64,000 nt of DNA from contig NC_087393.1 of the NCBI RefSeq assembly GCF_963675165.1, positions 2,609,502 to 2,673,501 of the forward strand. Reading direction: 5' to 3'. The notes under the pieces were generated by a model. That model did no database searches and was not told the DNA's origin. It was given only the letters and a program-made list of their open reading frames with translations. A program made the translations under genes and the position numbers. This document shows positions 45,183 to 57,700 of the stretch, in pieces. The stretch comes from Halichondria panicea. Its lineage: Eukaryota > Porifera > Demospongiae > Suberitida > Halichondriidae. The number at the start of each line of letters is the position of its first letter. Position 1 is the first letter of the stretch.

Positions 45183-46604
45183 CTAAAGTGATAGTTTCAT
45201 CACTACGCCTAGGACACCTACGAATATCGATAGATAGGCCATGTTGAAGCCAAACGTCAACTCTGCACACAGGATTGATATCTTAAACGAAGCATTTTGA
45301 TCTTTAAGATACGTTATAAAAACGTTTTTTTCTTGGTCTGTTATATTCGGCCAATGTGCATTAGATACATACTTGATCATTTTTGCTCTTGCTCTTGTCA
45401 CACTAGCAGCTCGGAAGCAAGGGTACAGAAACAAAATGCAATGCTCCAGTGCAAAGAAGATAGAATAAACTAGTTTTAGTCGACATTCTGAATCGTGTTC
45501 ACCGTGGCATTTTTTGTCAGCAGGCTCAGGTCCGTAGAGTTCCATTATTATCTGATCAGCAACATAAGCTATTGCCATGAAGGATGATACTGTATATAAT
45601 ATCCAGTGAATAGTAAACCATACGCTATAAGGGCCTAGGCTGTTTCTTAGCAACAATGTGTACCTTTTATCCATCTTCTTCAAATCATTGACACAACCAT
45701 CTCGCTCCATAATATGCGGAAAAATACACCTGGTAAAGTCCAAGCACTGATTAGAGACAGCATAAGCAACCTTAGAGAAGATAAAACAGCTCATCAGTGC
45801 CGCCAATTGGGATACTAATTGGGCTATAAGACCAAGCAAATCAAACACCTCAAGAGTAAGATCAGGAGTAAATTTAAAATTATCAAGCGCTTGCTTTTGC
45901 TTCACAATTATGGCAAGAAGAACTACATTCACCACATAAACACTGAAGTTGAACCAAAAAACTGATTGAAAGTAGACACATTGTTTTGGAGTGAGCAATG
46001 ATGACAAAAATTGTTCCTCAATTCTAACATCATCAGTAATATTTTTTTCCTTCACAGTACAAACTGTGTACGTGTTATCAAAAAATGGATTGACTATGAG
46101 GACATTCGGGTTGCGTTTAGCGGCTTCTTTGTGATGCTGCGGCTCACAGCAATTGCTTTTCTTGATGAGTGCTGACAAGGCATCAGTTCGATGGTATACA
46201 TACTTACTAAATATGCTATACCTTCCATACAAAACCCATGCCATAAAAATGAAGGACAATGCGCCAGATATTGTTGCTGTTGTAATAACAACTTTTTGCC
46301 AATCATCAAATTGCGCAAGACTTGTGGGTTGCATTCTTATTATGTTGTGCGATGCTCCAGATATGTTGCTTATTGATGGAAAGGAGTATATGAAGCCACA
46401 ATCCACACTGAAATTACAGGAAACAATTGCATAAATGTCAAAACCAACAGACCCAATGTTCAATAGAAGGTTCAAAACAAATAGCAACAAGATGCACAGC
46501 AAAAAAAATGTGGTTAAGATGATGGCGCAAGGATCCTCCAAACCAGAATAGGAAGGGATGTATTGCCCAGTGAGAACACATGGAAAGTAGAACATCCATG
46601 TCAT
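45183..46604 (-). CDS. Intronless orphan multipass membrane protein
   Basis: One open frame of 473 residues runs from ATG at 46604. Hydrophobic segments lie near residues 27-52, 108-130, 215-238, 265-290, 330-352, 385-405 and 440-465, so about seven spans are possible. Loops contain several cysteines and an N-x-S/T site or two (NFS in the first loop). I see no conserved GPCR motif (no DRY, no NPxxY) and no channel or transporter signature, so I do not assign a function. The gene converges with NCLX (330 bp between stops) and has no introns in a neighbourhood where most genes have many. That makes it similar in style, though not in sequence, to the intronless gene at 3599-5302. Confidence 0.7.
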   Translation of the reverse strand: MTWMFYFPCVLTGQYIPSYSGLEDPCAIILTTFFLLCILLLFVLNLLLNIGSVGFDIYAIVSCNFSVDCGFIYSFPSISNISGASHNIIRMQPTSLAQFDDWQKVVITTATISGALSFIFMAWVLYGRYSIFSKYVYHRTDALSALIKKSNCCEPQHHKEAAKRNPNVLIVNPFFDNTYTVCTVKEKNITDDVRIEEQFLSSLLTPKQCVYFQSVFWFNFSVYVVNVVLLAIIVKQKQALDNFKFTPDLTLEVFDLLGLIAQLVSQLAALMSCFIFSKVAYAVSNQCLDFTRCIFPHIMERDGCVNDLKKMDKRYTLLLRNSLGPYSVWFTIHWILYTVSSFMAIAYVADQIIMELYGPEPADKKCHGEHDSECRLKLVYSIFFALEHCILFLYPCFRAASVTRARAKMIKYVSNAHWPNITDQEKNVFITYLKDQNASFKISILCAELTFGFNMAYLSIFVGVLGVVMKLSL

Positions 46605-46890
46605 AAACCGAACACATCTGTTAGTTTTATACGTGCGTAACTCTAAGTTAGCGTATCCATCGTTCGCTGTATGTGATATGGGTGCAAATGGATTTTATAG
46701 CTATCACCGGTATACCACTCTATTAAACTACATAATTATAGATCTATTTTAAAAGTGCCAGTGACATACCGCACAATGTCTTACAGTTTGCAGGAACATT
46801 ACCTTCAACGTTGTTGCCTGCCATTGCATTCACACCCTACTGATCCTCAAAAGTCACTAATAGACTTAGTAGCTTTGGTCATAAACTTTA

Positions 46891-47166
46891 GGCCACTCCA
46901 AGTGATACTCTGGTTTCTGGTCCACCGCCCGCATCAGATTTTGTTCTTGGATTTCTATCTCATTATTGGATTTCTATCCCATTATTTCTACTACACATGC
47001 GCATAATGGTCATGTGGTACAAAATAGTGTGATAATGATATTCATTTGCAAAATAATGAGTTCATATAAATTATAAGGTGAAATTGATAATGACATAATG
47101 AGAAAAGCCGCCCGCCCGCATGCAATTAGAAAAACTTCAGAAACCAGAGTGTCACTTGGAGTGGCC
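46891..47166. mobile_element. PIF/Harbinger-like MITE with TTA duplication
   Basis: Left GGCCACTCCAAGTGATACTC then TGGTTTCTG; right is the inverse of GGCCACTCCAAGTGACACTC then TGGTTTCTG. TTA lies on both sides (46888-46890 and 47167-47169). A 3-bp TWA-type TSD with GGC-starting TIRs is typical of PIF/Harbinger elements. Confidence 0.75.
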
Positions 47167-47883
47167 TTAGCCAGGAGAGTGCCTCAATTATAGTGCATGT
47201 GCATGGTCTACAATCAAGGGACTGTCCCAGGGAAAGTCTACTAATAGCGATGTCAGACCGATTTTCATTTTTGCTATTTCTAACTCCTATGTATTACTAT
47301 CTCTTTTGAACACTCTAGGCAAACCAGAAAAACTTTACTGCACTGGATATGGTCAAGCGAATGCAGAGATACAGCGTTTTGAAGAACACTAGTCAGGGAA
47401 AAATTCCTACAAAAATTTACCGCATTTTAATTAATGTACTTGGGCGGGACTTATGAAATTTGTTGTTAATACCGGAAATGATCTTAAAGTTAGCATATCT
47501 GCTGAACCGCTTGGTAAAAGTATGAAATGGACACTCAGGACTCAAGAGTTAACATTGTAACAATTTGATATCTATTTTATGAAGTTTATAATGTTTCTGT
47601 AATGTATATCTTTATGATGTCCCTATAATAGTATGATGTCTCCTGCTTCAGAGAGTTCTTTTGGATTTAAAGTAACCATGCTATCTTTTCTTTAGTACAG
47701 TATATTGTATCATGTTTCAGAACTCTCATCAATGTCCACCTTACGCTTGTATCTGTTTCTTGTCTTTAAAAGCAACTTTTGTCAATTTCATTTGGTCTAA
47801 ATAATTCGTTTTAGTGTGATGTAGATTTAAGGCCATACAACTATAAATCTATGATACAACTCTGTTGACAGCTTCTAATTAGA

Positions 47884-48487
47884 TTACCCCTTTACCGGTC
47901 AAATTGTTGTACAACAACAATCTGGGAGGGAATGTGTTATCAACTTGTGAATGTTGCATGATATTGGATTGTGTGGCAGATTGGAGAATCCGATTATCCT
48001 TTGAAGTTCTGCTGAGCTGTTCAATTAGGACACTTTAAAAAAAAAAAAAGGTTTAAAACAAGCTATACAGCATGTAGGACTGAGTAGTATCCATTGGTAG
48101 ACCCTCTGGACTATCTTGGTAGCCATAGAATATTTTCGAAGAGGAAGCAGCAAGCCATTTGTGTTACACAGGCACTTCACAAGTGGACACAAGCTCTACA
48201 ATAGTCTACATGCTTGCTAAGCAGCTTAGTTGACCAGAGTGCAACTTTTAAAGGCCACACATACTTCCATCGAGGCAGCAGCAAGGCATAAAATCGATGG
48301 GGTTAGTTTGTGCATAGTTTGTGCACAGCCATTGACCCACGCCCATCTCTACACGCCATAGCCACTTCATTGGGGGCGGCGATAACATCAAGCGCTAATT
48401 TGGTGGGTTGGGCTCAGATGCAAACTAAAGTGATGGAACTGTTCCAGGTTCCAGATTGTGTGCGGCTGACCTGTAAAGGGTTACTCT
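47884..48487. mobile_element. TIR element, inverse relative of 1829-2290
   Basis: The ends are ACCCCTTTACCGGTCAAATT and the inverse of ACCCTTTACAGGTCAGCCGC. Over most of its length it matches the reverse complement of 1829-2290, with a 130-bp block (48010-48150) absent from the other copy. It also shares CAAACTAAAGTGATGGAACT-like sequence. Frames in it are broken. Confidence 0.65.
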
Positions 48488-49182
48488 TGTCTTGTTTCGT
48501 GGGAAAATTGAATCAGTTCTTGCAATTTAATAGTTTTGGTAGATTACATTGTTGTCCCTGGAATTCTCTCCAATCTTTCTTGTTTCTTTTCAACAGAGGC
48601 TTTCAGATTGCTTCAATAATTACTTTCAGTAACTTTTAAGAACTTCTAAGAAATAAATACAGCTATTGGTACACTTGGCTTGATTTTGCTGCATTTCTAT
48701 TCTCAGCTCCACCCATCTATCCATGCAATATGTGATTCCTCAAGAAATAAAAGTTTATTGTAGCAACTTTTTGCATAATCTGGAGAGAGTTAGAGATGAA
48801 AGACATGCTCACTTGTGTTTTTGTTCATTTTCATGTGTTTGGTTGACAAAATGATGATTACCCTTGAGAAAAAATCACACACAGAACAAGCATCAAATGC
48901 TAAAATCATAAAAAACGATTATAAAAATCAAATTCTACGCTATTTTTTTACCCCTAGGAACAGCTGTTGTTTGCTAGACTCTTCCAGGGCTTGCGGAAAG
49001 CCCTTCTTGTTCACTCACTTTCTGGTCCCGTTTGAATTACTGTACGAAAATATGCCCACGCACTACTTCCGGTCTGACATCTCTACTACTAGCCTCGATC
49101 CCAGGCCGATCCGTCTGTTTTGGGCTTCTAAATCATATAGAAACTTCCTAAACAGTGTCTAACTATTATTTAGATAACAAGT

Positions 49183-49386
49183 ATACATAGCAGGTTATTT
49201 TCGAACCACTAAAATGTTTGTAGATTGACCCTCCGAAGCTCTAATCATTGTTTGCTTCCGGTATTGAAAAAACCTCTCTACTGTAGGGGTGTGGTAATTT
49301 GAACGTCTAACCTTGAAAATAAAATCTATGGAATGTATTAACAATTCGTGAAAATTTAGTGCCTCGAAAATAACCCACTATACGAT
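49183..49386. mobile_element. Diverged GTATAGCGGG-family TIR element
   Basis: ATACATAGCAGGTTATTTTCG on the left and CGAAAATAACCCACTATACG on the right are inverses with several changes. Confidence 0.5.
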
Positions 49387-49614
49387 AGTTATTGCATGCG
49401 CCCTCATGCAACATTCCAAATATGCATTGGATGACAAAATGCCGAAATGCCCTCGAGGTCTGCGGCCCTTGGGCATTACGTTGCACTCTGCAGCCCTCGG
49501 GCATTATGTTGCTAGCACGTTGCACTCTGCTGGGCAATAACTAACTACTATAGTGGTTGTGAATTGCAATAGACTATATCATAATGGTTAAATTTGTGGG
49601 CTGTAAGAGTTAAA

Positions 49615-49743
49615 TGAGGGTGTTTGCTAATCTTAGAGAGGGGGTACAGGAGACTAGTGAGGATATAGTAGCATGCAGCAGTGATGATTGTGTGAAATTT
49701 ATCAAGGCTCTTTCTCAATTCAGTGCTAGGAAGAAAGTATAAT
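49615..49743 (+). CDS. 42-codon open frame, doubtful
   Basis: ATG at 49615 opens MRVFANLREGVQETSEDIVA, followed by a short acidic and basic stretch to TAA at 49743. The composition is protein-like and the codons are not repeat-derived as far as I can see. No splice partner or homologue is recognised. It may be a chance frame or the remnant of an exon. Confidence 0.2.
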
Positions 49744-51387
49744 TACAGTGACTATATACATACAGCTCAGAAATAAATGCACGTGACGAGTTAGATAAGA
49801 GCGCCACCACAATCAACACGATCCTACTGTACATGCACTAATTATGTTCTCTACTGCAAGAACGTCCTGTCGCTAAACTCAATGCTAGATGCATTCTAAA
49901 TCATAGCGAGTATTTAGGCTGATAAACGCGGTGATTTTCGTGAATAAAAAATTCCTTAGCTGATACGACATCAAGTGCACTGTATTGCATGCGTTTGGCA
50001 AACCTCACCTAAAGGCTTTCATGGAGAAAAGTCTTAATTGTCGAGGTCTGCTTGCCCACAAATTTTTGGCCACACAAAATTACCCGCCATACCTTGAAAT
50101 TGTTTAAGGCCTTCAGGATACCGATCAATTATGTTGGCCAAAGACACGTATATAATTATAGGCATTAATAGGCAAAAAGCCACCCCGAGAAGCAACGCTT
50201 GATCTAGTGGTTTACTGACAGATTAGCTCCAGGTGCATGCATCTTTGTCTGGTATAGACAAAGCTCCACCTATAAAATTTTGGGGTTCAAAACACAGCAA
50301 ACAGTCTTTCCTCAGCGCTGCTGAGAGCGATTGTATGAAACGCCGTGTGAAACAAAAAATTCAGGCAGAATGTAATTGGCATGTGCATCCAAGAATGGTT
50401 TTGATAATAGATTTCTGACAATTGTTCTTTGAGAACATTTTTGAGCGGTTAGCTATCATATGATAGGTCAATGATATTCTATTTAACATGTAGGTATAGT
50501 ATGGAAAGGGGCTTTGGTGTTTCTATTTATAACATGTGCAGTCTGGATGCTTGATCTACATGTATATTGCATTCAGCCCCCAGGACGCTACGCGCCCTCG
50601 GGGATTCAGTACAATTCCTCGTAGCCGTGTTATAACTATGTGAATTGATATCAAAAGTGCATGAGGTGGCTTGATTACAATAATTATAACACACACGCTG
50701 CTTGTAAATGCATGCATGCATGCATATACTATTATCCTCCTTCACTGGCCTCCCCTGAAGAGAAGGCCTGCTACTGACTGCTTGCGCATGCGCAACATTA
50801 TTGGATATTTGTTCCCGTAAAATGTCCTATAATACTGAATTTATCACGAAAATATCCTGACAGAGTATATTGAAAGTCATACACAGAGCTATTTAGCAGG
50901 TGTGTGCATGTCTGTCTACAGCTGCTCAAGCGTAAGTAAGAGTTTCTATTTAATTCGTGGATTTGCAAATAATGCTTGGTTCTTGAGTTATGCCTACCTT
51001 GGAATGGCATTGCAGCCTTTTCATGCAGAAGGGTGCGTAGCACAACTTGTCCATGGAGTGTTGCTACGTACTCTACATTATTTCTTTGCTCTAGAACGCT
51101 ATAGTTATTGGTAACCGCATGCAAGGCTCTACAGTACTGATGCAGCAGCCAGTATACTTTTGCATTTGGAAGGCGGGGTGCTTTCATTGTCTCAGGCAAC
51201 AGGTTCACAGGTTCACGTACATGTATACATTGAGAGCTGTCCCATGCATTTTTAGCCATAATTAAATTAATCGGCTGACAAACTTATAAGCTTAGCACAG
51301 CCAAAAATGAATATCATGATTTGAAGACATGCATGGCGGACTTAGTTGAAGTATTGTGTACAATGGTACATTATCAACTGCAGTAAG

Positions 51388-54300
51388 TCACAAAAGGTTT
51401 GAACAATGTTCAGGAACTTCAATTCTTGGTTGAATAAACTCTTTATACGCCGCCCATAAGACCAGTGTTGAAGTGGTGAACAGCAGTACAATAGCGTGAT
51501 ACCATGAAGACGATGAGCTGAGCAAATATTAAATCATTGGCCTGTTACAATTAAGGTTACGGTAAACAGTTTGCTCATGAATATTCATGATTCTCTTATA
51601 ATGATTTTTGTGAAACTATAAATGCCATGAGAGAAGTTTGAAGCACATACATGATAAATATATTGGTGTATCATCCTGTATGACAAGTATCAGTCTTCAA
51701 AACGTTTTCCAGTGGAAGCTCTGAGCGATCATCAAGTTACTAGAAACAACATAAACTAGTAGTCATTTTAAACTTCCAAAAACACTTCTAGCTCTGTGTT
51801 CTTGCTCTTATATGATGCTTCTTACCATTCTGGAGGGCGGGTCGAAGCGTTTTTTTCTTTCCAGGCCAAGAAACTCTCACAAAATAATAATATGTAGACT
51901 AACTCCACTTAAAATGGCGGCCAGAGCCAAGGAAAACAGCCTCTTGTGAGCTTTCAGTAGTCTTTTTTCGAAATATCTCTTCGATCCGCCCTGCATAATT
52001 ATAGTGAAGCTACAGTAGACTGTACCTAAGCTTTATAGTAAAAATGTCTATTTGAGCCATGAAATGACTACTGCGTTTCAGCTGTACTTCCAGCTCATTC
52101 TAGCTGGAAAAGATCACTAGATCAAGCTCATGAATAATTAATGAGCAAACGGTTGACCCTAACCTTAAACCTCAGAGAGGATTCAGGTGATCAGTAAACT
52201 GATATACTTAAGTTATGAGTGGCAATAATAATAATTATAAAGGGGTATTTACGTACAACCCATTTGATTCTGTTATATATGTGTATACGGGACAGGACCA
52301 CTATAATCAACAAGTTAAATAATTTAAGTTGATCTCAATTTCCATTTTCTGGCACTGAGAGATTGTTTCACTTGATTTTGTTAGCATTAATGTATACCCG
52401 TTAATTAGTGCATGGCTTACTTGTGTGAAAGCAAAATGAGCCAAATCAGAACAATTCCAAGACCGATAGCTTCCCTACATATAAAAATATCCATAAAAAA
52501 TATATAATTATATCCAGCATGTAAATTATTATACAATCATACGTATGTACCTTCCTTCCTCGGTGGAGATTACATCCCAACGCAAAACGTTGTCTACTGT
52601 TAAGGTGATTGAAGTTTGTAAAACAAACAGTGCAAGCACTCCAGTGAAAACTGTTGTGCAAGCAATCCACCAGTATGTTGACTCTGCAAGAAACAAAAAA
52701 TGATAATAAGACAAATCTGGAAGTGTTTTACTAAACAGTACTGTGATGTAATAACTGCATGGTATCCTAAATAAGTCCGTCTCAACCGTCTATGGCAGAA
52801 GGATCTGCCATGCATGAACATCTATAGGTTGCTATAGGCTGCATGTCCTTCCAAACTCATAGAGGGTTAGTTAGGGCTGAGGGACTGTTTGCTGTTGTAA
52901 GTGGTCCAGGGGGACTATTTACAGTAGGGGACCATAATATAAGGGTGTATCAGTACAAACTGCCATAATTTAGCCACAAAAACATTTGTGTAGAATACTG
53001 TAAAATAATTAAGGGGCTACTTTTTAATCATTACGTTGCGAGACTACAGTGTACACAAGAGAAGAAAAAATAACAAATTTATATGGTGCTATAATTATTA
53101 TGGGCGAAATGATCAGGTGGCGCATAATTAGAAGGGGGCCTTATTTCGAAGTATGGTAGATACCAAGAGTACTCTTGTAGATACATATAGATCTATTTAT
53201 ACTGACCTAGCAACTAACCTACAATGTTTCTGTTGATGAATGCTGCTAATGTAAGCAGGCAAGGAAGTCCATAAATCATCTATATATAAAAGGGTACGAT
53301 AATCTGAGCAATGGACATCTCTTATACTCTACAAACTCAGTTATACATGCCGGTACATACGGCTGCAGACATTGAGATAAAGAAAGTGAATTAAACCCAC
53401 TGCTTACCTGGACTGTTTTGTTATTTGCTTTAATCATAGATACTGTAGAAGAGAGGGATTGGCAACAGAAGCGGTTCGCGTGATGTTTTACATTGAAGTG
53501 TAAGTGTAGTGGTTCTGGGACCACTACACTTCTTCCGCAGGAAACTAACTGTATCACTTACAAGACATTGTAGGTTACATACATTTCAAAGACCCCCAAA
53601 ACTGAACTTTATGCCTTCTGATCAATGGTGACTAAAATTTGAATAATTATTCTTGATCGTCGTGAAGTAGCTAAGTACATACAGCACTTTTTCACACTTT
53701 AGAATGATGCTTACAGGTGTATGTATACCAGGAGTTTATTGAGAAACATATACCTATAATACCTATAATATACATGTGATTAGAACCGCACAGAAACACA
53801 GACGGTATCACGAGGGTCTTCGTTTCCAATCCTCTCTCTTTTATAGTATCTATGCTAGATTTTAGATAATTTACGCAGATCTGCATTTATGTCATTCAAT
53901 CACACACACTACCGTAATTATGTAATTACAGCGGCACCAAAATTTAAGTGCCATGTTGGCCTAACAAGCGCATACGGTTGCTGTAATTAATTTTTTTCTG
54001 GCACTTGACACTGGACTGTTTGGCGATGTGGTTCAACTCTTCCGAACTGCTTCAAACTATGCCACTGTCAGCATAAGCAAATAGATCTGTGAGAGCTTAA
54101 AAAAGTTTAGTCAAACATGTCACAAACTTTTTGCTTACGCTGTGGTGTAGTTTCAAAAAATTCGGAAGACATTGAACACATTGAGCTAGCAGCAGAACGC
54201 AATTTTTGGGGTTCAAAAAGTGCGTCCAAGTCTCCAAAGTCTTTTTTCTTGCGCTGTAATTTACATCAACTCATAAAAACACTCACCATCCAAATCAGAG

Positions 54301-54433
54301 AGTCAGGATCATTCAACTGTGAATAAATGGATGGCGTATATCAACTGCTGATGTTGACTGATTATCTACTTACTTGTACAAATGTTGCCAATGAAAGAAA
54401 GACTATCATCAGTCCCAATCCTATTGTCGACAT
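51388..54433 (-). CDS. TMEM220: Transmembrane protein TMEM220
   Basis: A small four- or five-span membrane protein of unknown function, conserved across animals. Minus-strand exons 54433-54374, 54316-54287, 53279-53219, 52683-52551, 52474-52421 and 51517-51388 join in phase to 155 residues; human TMEM220 has 160. Matching landmarks are FLSLATFVQ before the signature LNDPDSLIWMMIYGLP (human QVNDPDAEVWVVVYTIP), then CLLTLA, and STEEGREAIGLGIVLIWLIL (human EEEGRELSGLVIITAWIIL). The C-terminus has LLFTTSTLVLWAAYKEFIQP ending in P-E-H-C. The second exon is only 30 bases and carries the NDPD motif. The intron between exons two and three holds a CATAGAT-family transposon. The gene diverges from the kinase-kelch gene. 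Confidence 0.88.
53435..53854. mobile_element. CATAGAT-family TIR element
   Basis: Left CATAGATACTGTAGAAGAGA then GGGATTGG; right is the inverse of CATAGATACTATAAAAGAGA then GAGGATTGGAAACG. Third copy of the family, inside a TMEM220 intron. No clear TSD. Confidence 0.7.
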
Positions 54434-54738
54434 AGTATTACCACCAGTGGCTAGGCTAGGCTGTGCTAGCTAGTGCAGTGAGCAGTCAGATTGAAACTTA
54501 GTAGGAAATAATCGTCATTGGTAGATCCTACCAATGAACATCAATTCAACATGCATGCAAGGGGGAGTGCCACCTCAGAGCCACGCCAAGATTAAAGAAC
54601 ACCGCGCCGTGTACCGAGCAAGAACAAAGCCTAGAGATCTATATCTACCGGTATATATATAGCTAGCTACCAGATTATACCATGACCTAGACGTAGATCT
54701 AGATCTACCTGAAGTTCAATCTATTGAAGATCAGAGCA
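54434..54738. promoter_or_regulatory. Bidirectional promoter between TMEM220 and the kinase-kelch gene
   Basis: 305 bp separate the divergent start codons. The segment contains TATATATATAGCTAGC at 54652-54667 and overlapping AGATCTAGATCTA blocks near 54693-54707, about 30-90 bp before the kinase ATG. A TATA-like role for the former is possible but unproven. Confidence 0.45.
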
Positions 54739-57700
54739 ATGTCAGAAGGCAAGCCCCTGGGTCTTCCCAAGGACTACCTCATCACTGGCGTGGAGGTGCT
54801 GGAGTCCAAGTTGTTAGGAGAGGGAGCTTATGGTGTTGTCAAACTGGGAAAGTACTTTGGCTTGCTCTGTGCTGTCAAGAAGCTCAAGCCCTCCATGTTC
54901 CCGGCTGGCATGAAAAAGCTGGATCAGCAGACTGAGTTAATATTGCAGAGCTTCTACAATGAATGTGACAAACTTAGCCAAATCCGACACCCCAATGTGG
55001 TTCAGTTGTTAGGTGTGTTTGCCGACAAGCACACAAAACTGCCAGTGATCGTCATGGAAGTCATGCATGAGAGCTTATCACGCCTTCTCTATCGTACAAA
55101 ATCCCTCCCTTTCCACATTGAGGTCAATATTTGCCAAGACGTCTCTCAAGCGTTGGCCTATTTGCACACAGCCTTCAAGCCAGCCATAGTGCATCGAGAC
55201 CTTTCCAGCAACAACATCCTGCTCAGCGAAGAACACAAAGCAAAAATCACCGACTTGGGAGTAGCTAAGGTAGCCAAAGGCTCATTCTTACGCTGGGACG
55301 ACACTCCTGCACCTGGTACCCTTGTGTATATGCCCCCTGAGGTCAGGAAAGTTCCGGCAGATCTCACTTCTGCAATGGACATCTTTGCACTCGGGGTGAA
55401 CGTGATTCAGATCAGATGTCACAAGTTTCCTAAACCAGGGCCAGAGTTTAGCACAGGGCGACTGGGATTCAGTAAAATGATATCGGAGAAAGATCGGAGA
55501 AAAGACCACCTGGACCTAATGGGACGATCCAATCCTCTCCGGGCATTGGCCATCGAGTGTCTAGAGGACAACCCACGCAGTCGGCCAGGTGCACTGCAGC
55601 TGTGTGTTCGGCTAGAGAAAGTGAAGGAGAGCAAGGCATACCAGGAGAGCTGCCAGCTGGCTTCAGTCAAGGTGAGGTGGTGTAAAATAGCAGTTAATCT
55701 CTTTTGCTGCAACCCAAGACTGCATACTTTTTATAACTTGTAAGTAATAGTGTCCAAGATGTTATTATAATTGTACTGCTAAGATGTGGTGTATGCGGCT
55801 GGTGGGTTCCTGGGGTTCACTGACTCCTGTTAACCTGGACAATAGCTCCAGCTGTGTTCTTTGTTTATGATTACGCTCCCATGTGGTAGCGTGTGCAGGT
55901 GTTCAGACCACATTTAAGGCTGCCTGGTTTACCAATGCACCATCGAATGGTTACATGTACAGCAGAAGAGGTTAGACACGCATCATCAATTATCACGTGA
56001 ATCCACTTAAAATGTAGAACCAGTATTAGCCTACTACACCAAGCAATTAATAAGGAGCGGAAGTAGGCGTGAGGACAAGGCTATGTCAGCATCAGAGGAG
56101 GATCGTGGATTAGTGATGCGTATTTATATTGTAGCAAATTACAACTCTAAACTGTAGTCATGGATATTACTACAGGTCAAGAGTAGATAAGACACAGGTA
56201 CATGTACATGTAGTAGGTTACGAGCTACATGTATGAGTGATCAGAAATATCATCTCAATGTATCACATGACACTCTGACAAGTTATGACGCCTATGTATG
56301 TACAGTTGTTTGCTATACAGTATGAAAACGGATTGATTCTGTATGAACAGAACCTAACTAATTTTCCCCCATAATACAGTAATGCCAAGAAATGTATTGT
56401 CAACCATCACGTATCCTCACACACACACACAGGACGGAGAGGTTAAAGAGATCAAAGGCCATGTCGCTGAGTTAGAGAAGGAGGTCACTGATCTCACAGA
56501 TCAATTGTTGATAAAGGTCAGTCCATTGTTCCAACCCTTGCACCTTGTTAATAATAATTTACTTTACGTGCACGTCCTTAGCTTATGATTGATATGTACA
56601 TGGTACCAGTGATCCCTGCATTTAGTGCCAATTTAGAACAGTTTTTATGTTATACATGTAGCCTAACTATTTCTCTTGGAGGTGGTCTTGTCCAATACGA
56701 GTAGCCTCTTACACACATGTACACTGAGTCATGTTGTTTGCTTGACATTGCTTATCTAGAACTCGGAAATTGCTGTACCGTAGTGCTAGAAATATATTGC
56801 GAGCATAAAATAAATTCGTACCAATTTTAAGGCGACAAAAACGTTATGCAATTATACGCGATTAATTGATTTCCTCAATTACCCGCCGCAATTTCAATGG
56901 GGATTATACAGGCCTCGAACAGACCCTTTAAGGGCCAATGTAAATTGTGCGATACAAATTCTGATAGGCGCTGACATAAATAGCATTAGTTTGTATCACG
57001 CATACATTTCTAGCACTACAGTATATTCAATCCATAATACAGCCAATCCATGTCATCTGTTTATTTCACCTCACCCTTGCTTGTGTGTGAAGGGCTATTT
57101 TATATTAAAGTTTTAGCTCGTGTGTGTGTGATCTTATGTATATCTGTGCATGGATATCTGTGCTTGTGGGTCATTAATAAATATTTGTAAACCTTAAAGT
57201 ACATATTGTGTACAGCCGCACATGTGTACATACATTGGTGAGATGACCCAATAAGTACATTCGGCGTCTTGCTGTTACTGTCTGTGTCATTGTTTGCATA
57301 CATGTACTTGCAGGACACAGAAGTGGGTAGATTGGAGGGAAAGTTAGAGGAGGAGAGGTCATACACTGCTAAGATCCTGGATGAGGTAACTATACACAAT
57401 GACGTAGATTGTTTGGCAATCCTTCCTAGTATAATATCGCAGCAAAATCTGAGTAACTGAATTGTCTATTGTTCTCTGTGTATTTAATTTTCGTCAGCGC
57501 AATAATTATGTTACTATTAACCCGCGGCGCGTGGGACAGTGACAGGTTACAGTAGTTTGTTGGTTTTTCAGTCTGTGTATTCTGAGTCTGAAGCTTACTT
57601 TGCACGTTGGCTATTAAGCTAGTTACATGCACACAGCTTTAATTCGGCACTTTTGTTATTATATGCGTACTATTACAGCCCATGGGATGACTTCGGGTTT

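Larger units (their letters stand above)
46605..51387. other. Repeat-rich interval of 4.8 kb without a firm gene
   Basis: It holds a PIF/Harbinger-like element (46891-47166), a TIR element related to the one at 1829-3446 (47884-48487), a GTATAGCGGG-family element (49183-49386) and a dispersed repeat at 50880-51120. The latter resembles intron sequence at 58240-58340 (ATTCGTGGATTTGCAAA and GAGTTATG). The 153-codon minus-strand frame at 50798-51259 overlaps that repeat and I do not accept it. A 42-codon frame at 49615-49743 is listed separately. Confidence 0.5.

Noticed and set aside
50798-51259. 153-codon minus-strand open frame
   Set aside because: It overlaps a dispersed repeat whose relatives at 58240-58340 and elsewhere are non-coding. 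The translation has no domain-like pattern and no splice context.
54117-54326. 69-codon plus-strand frame with a CLRCG start
   Set aside because: It overlaps the well-supported TMEM220 NDPD exon on the other strand and ends without donor or domain.
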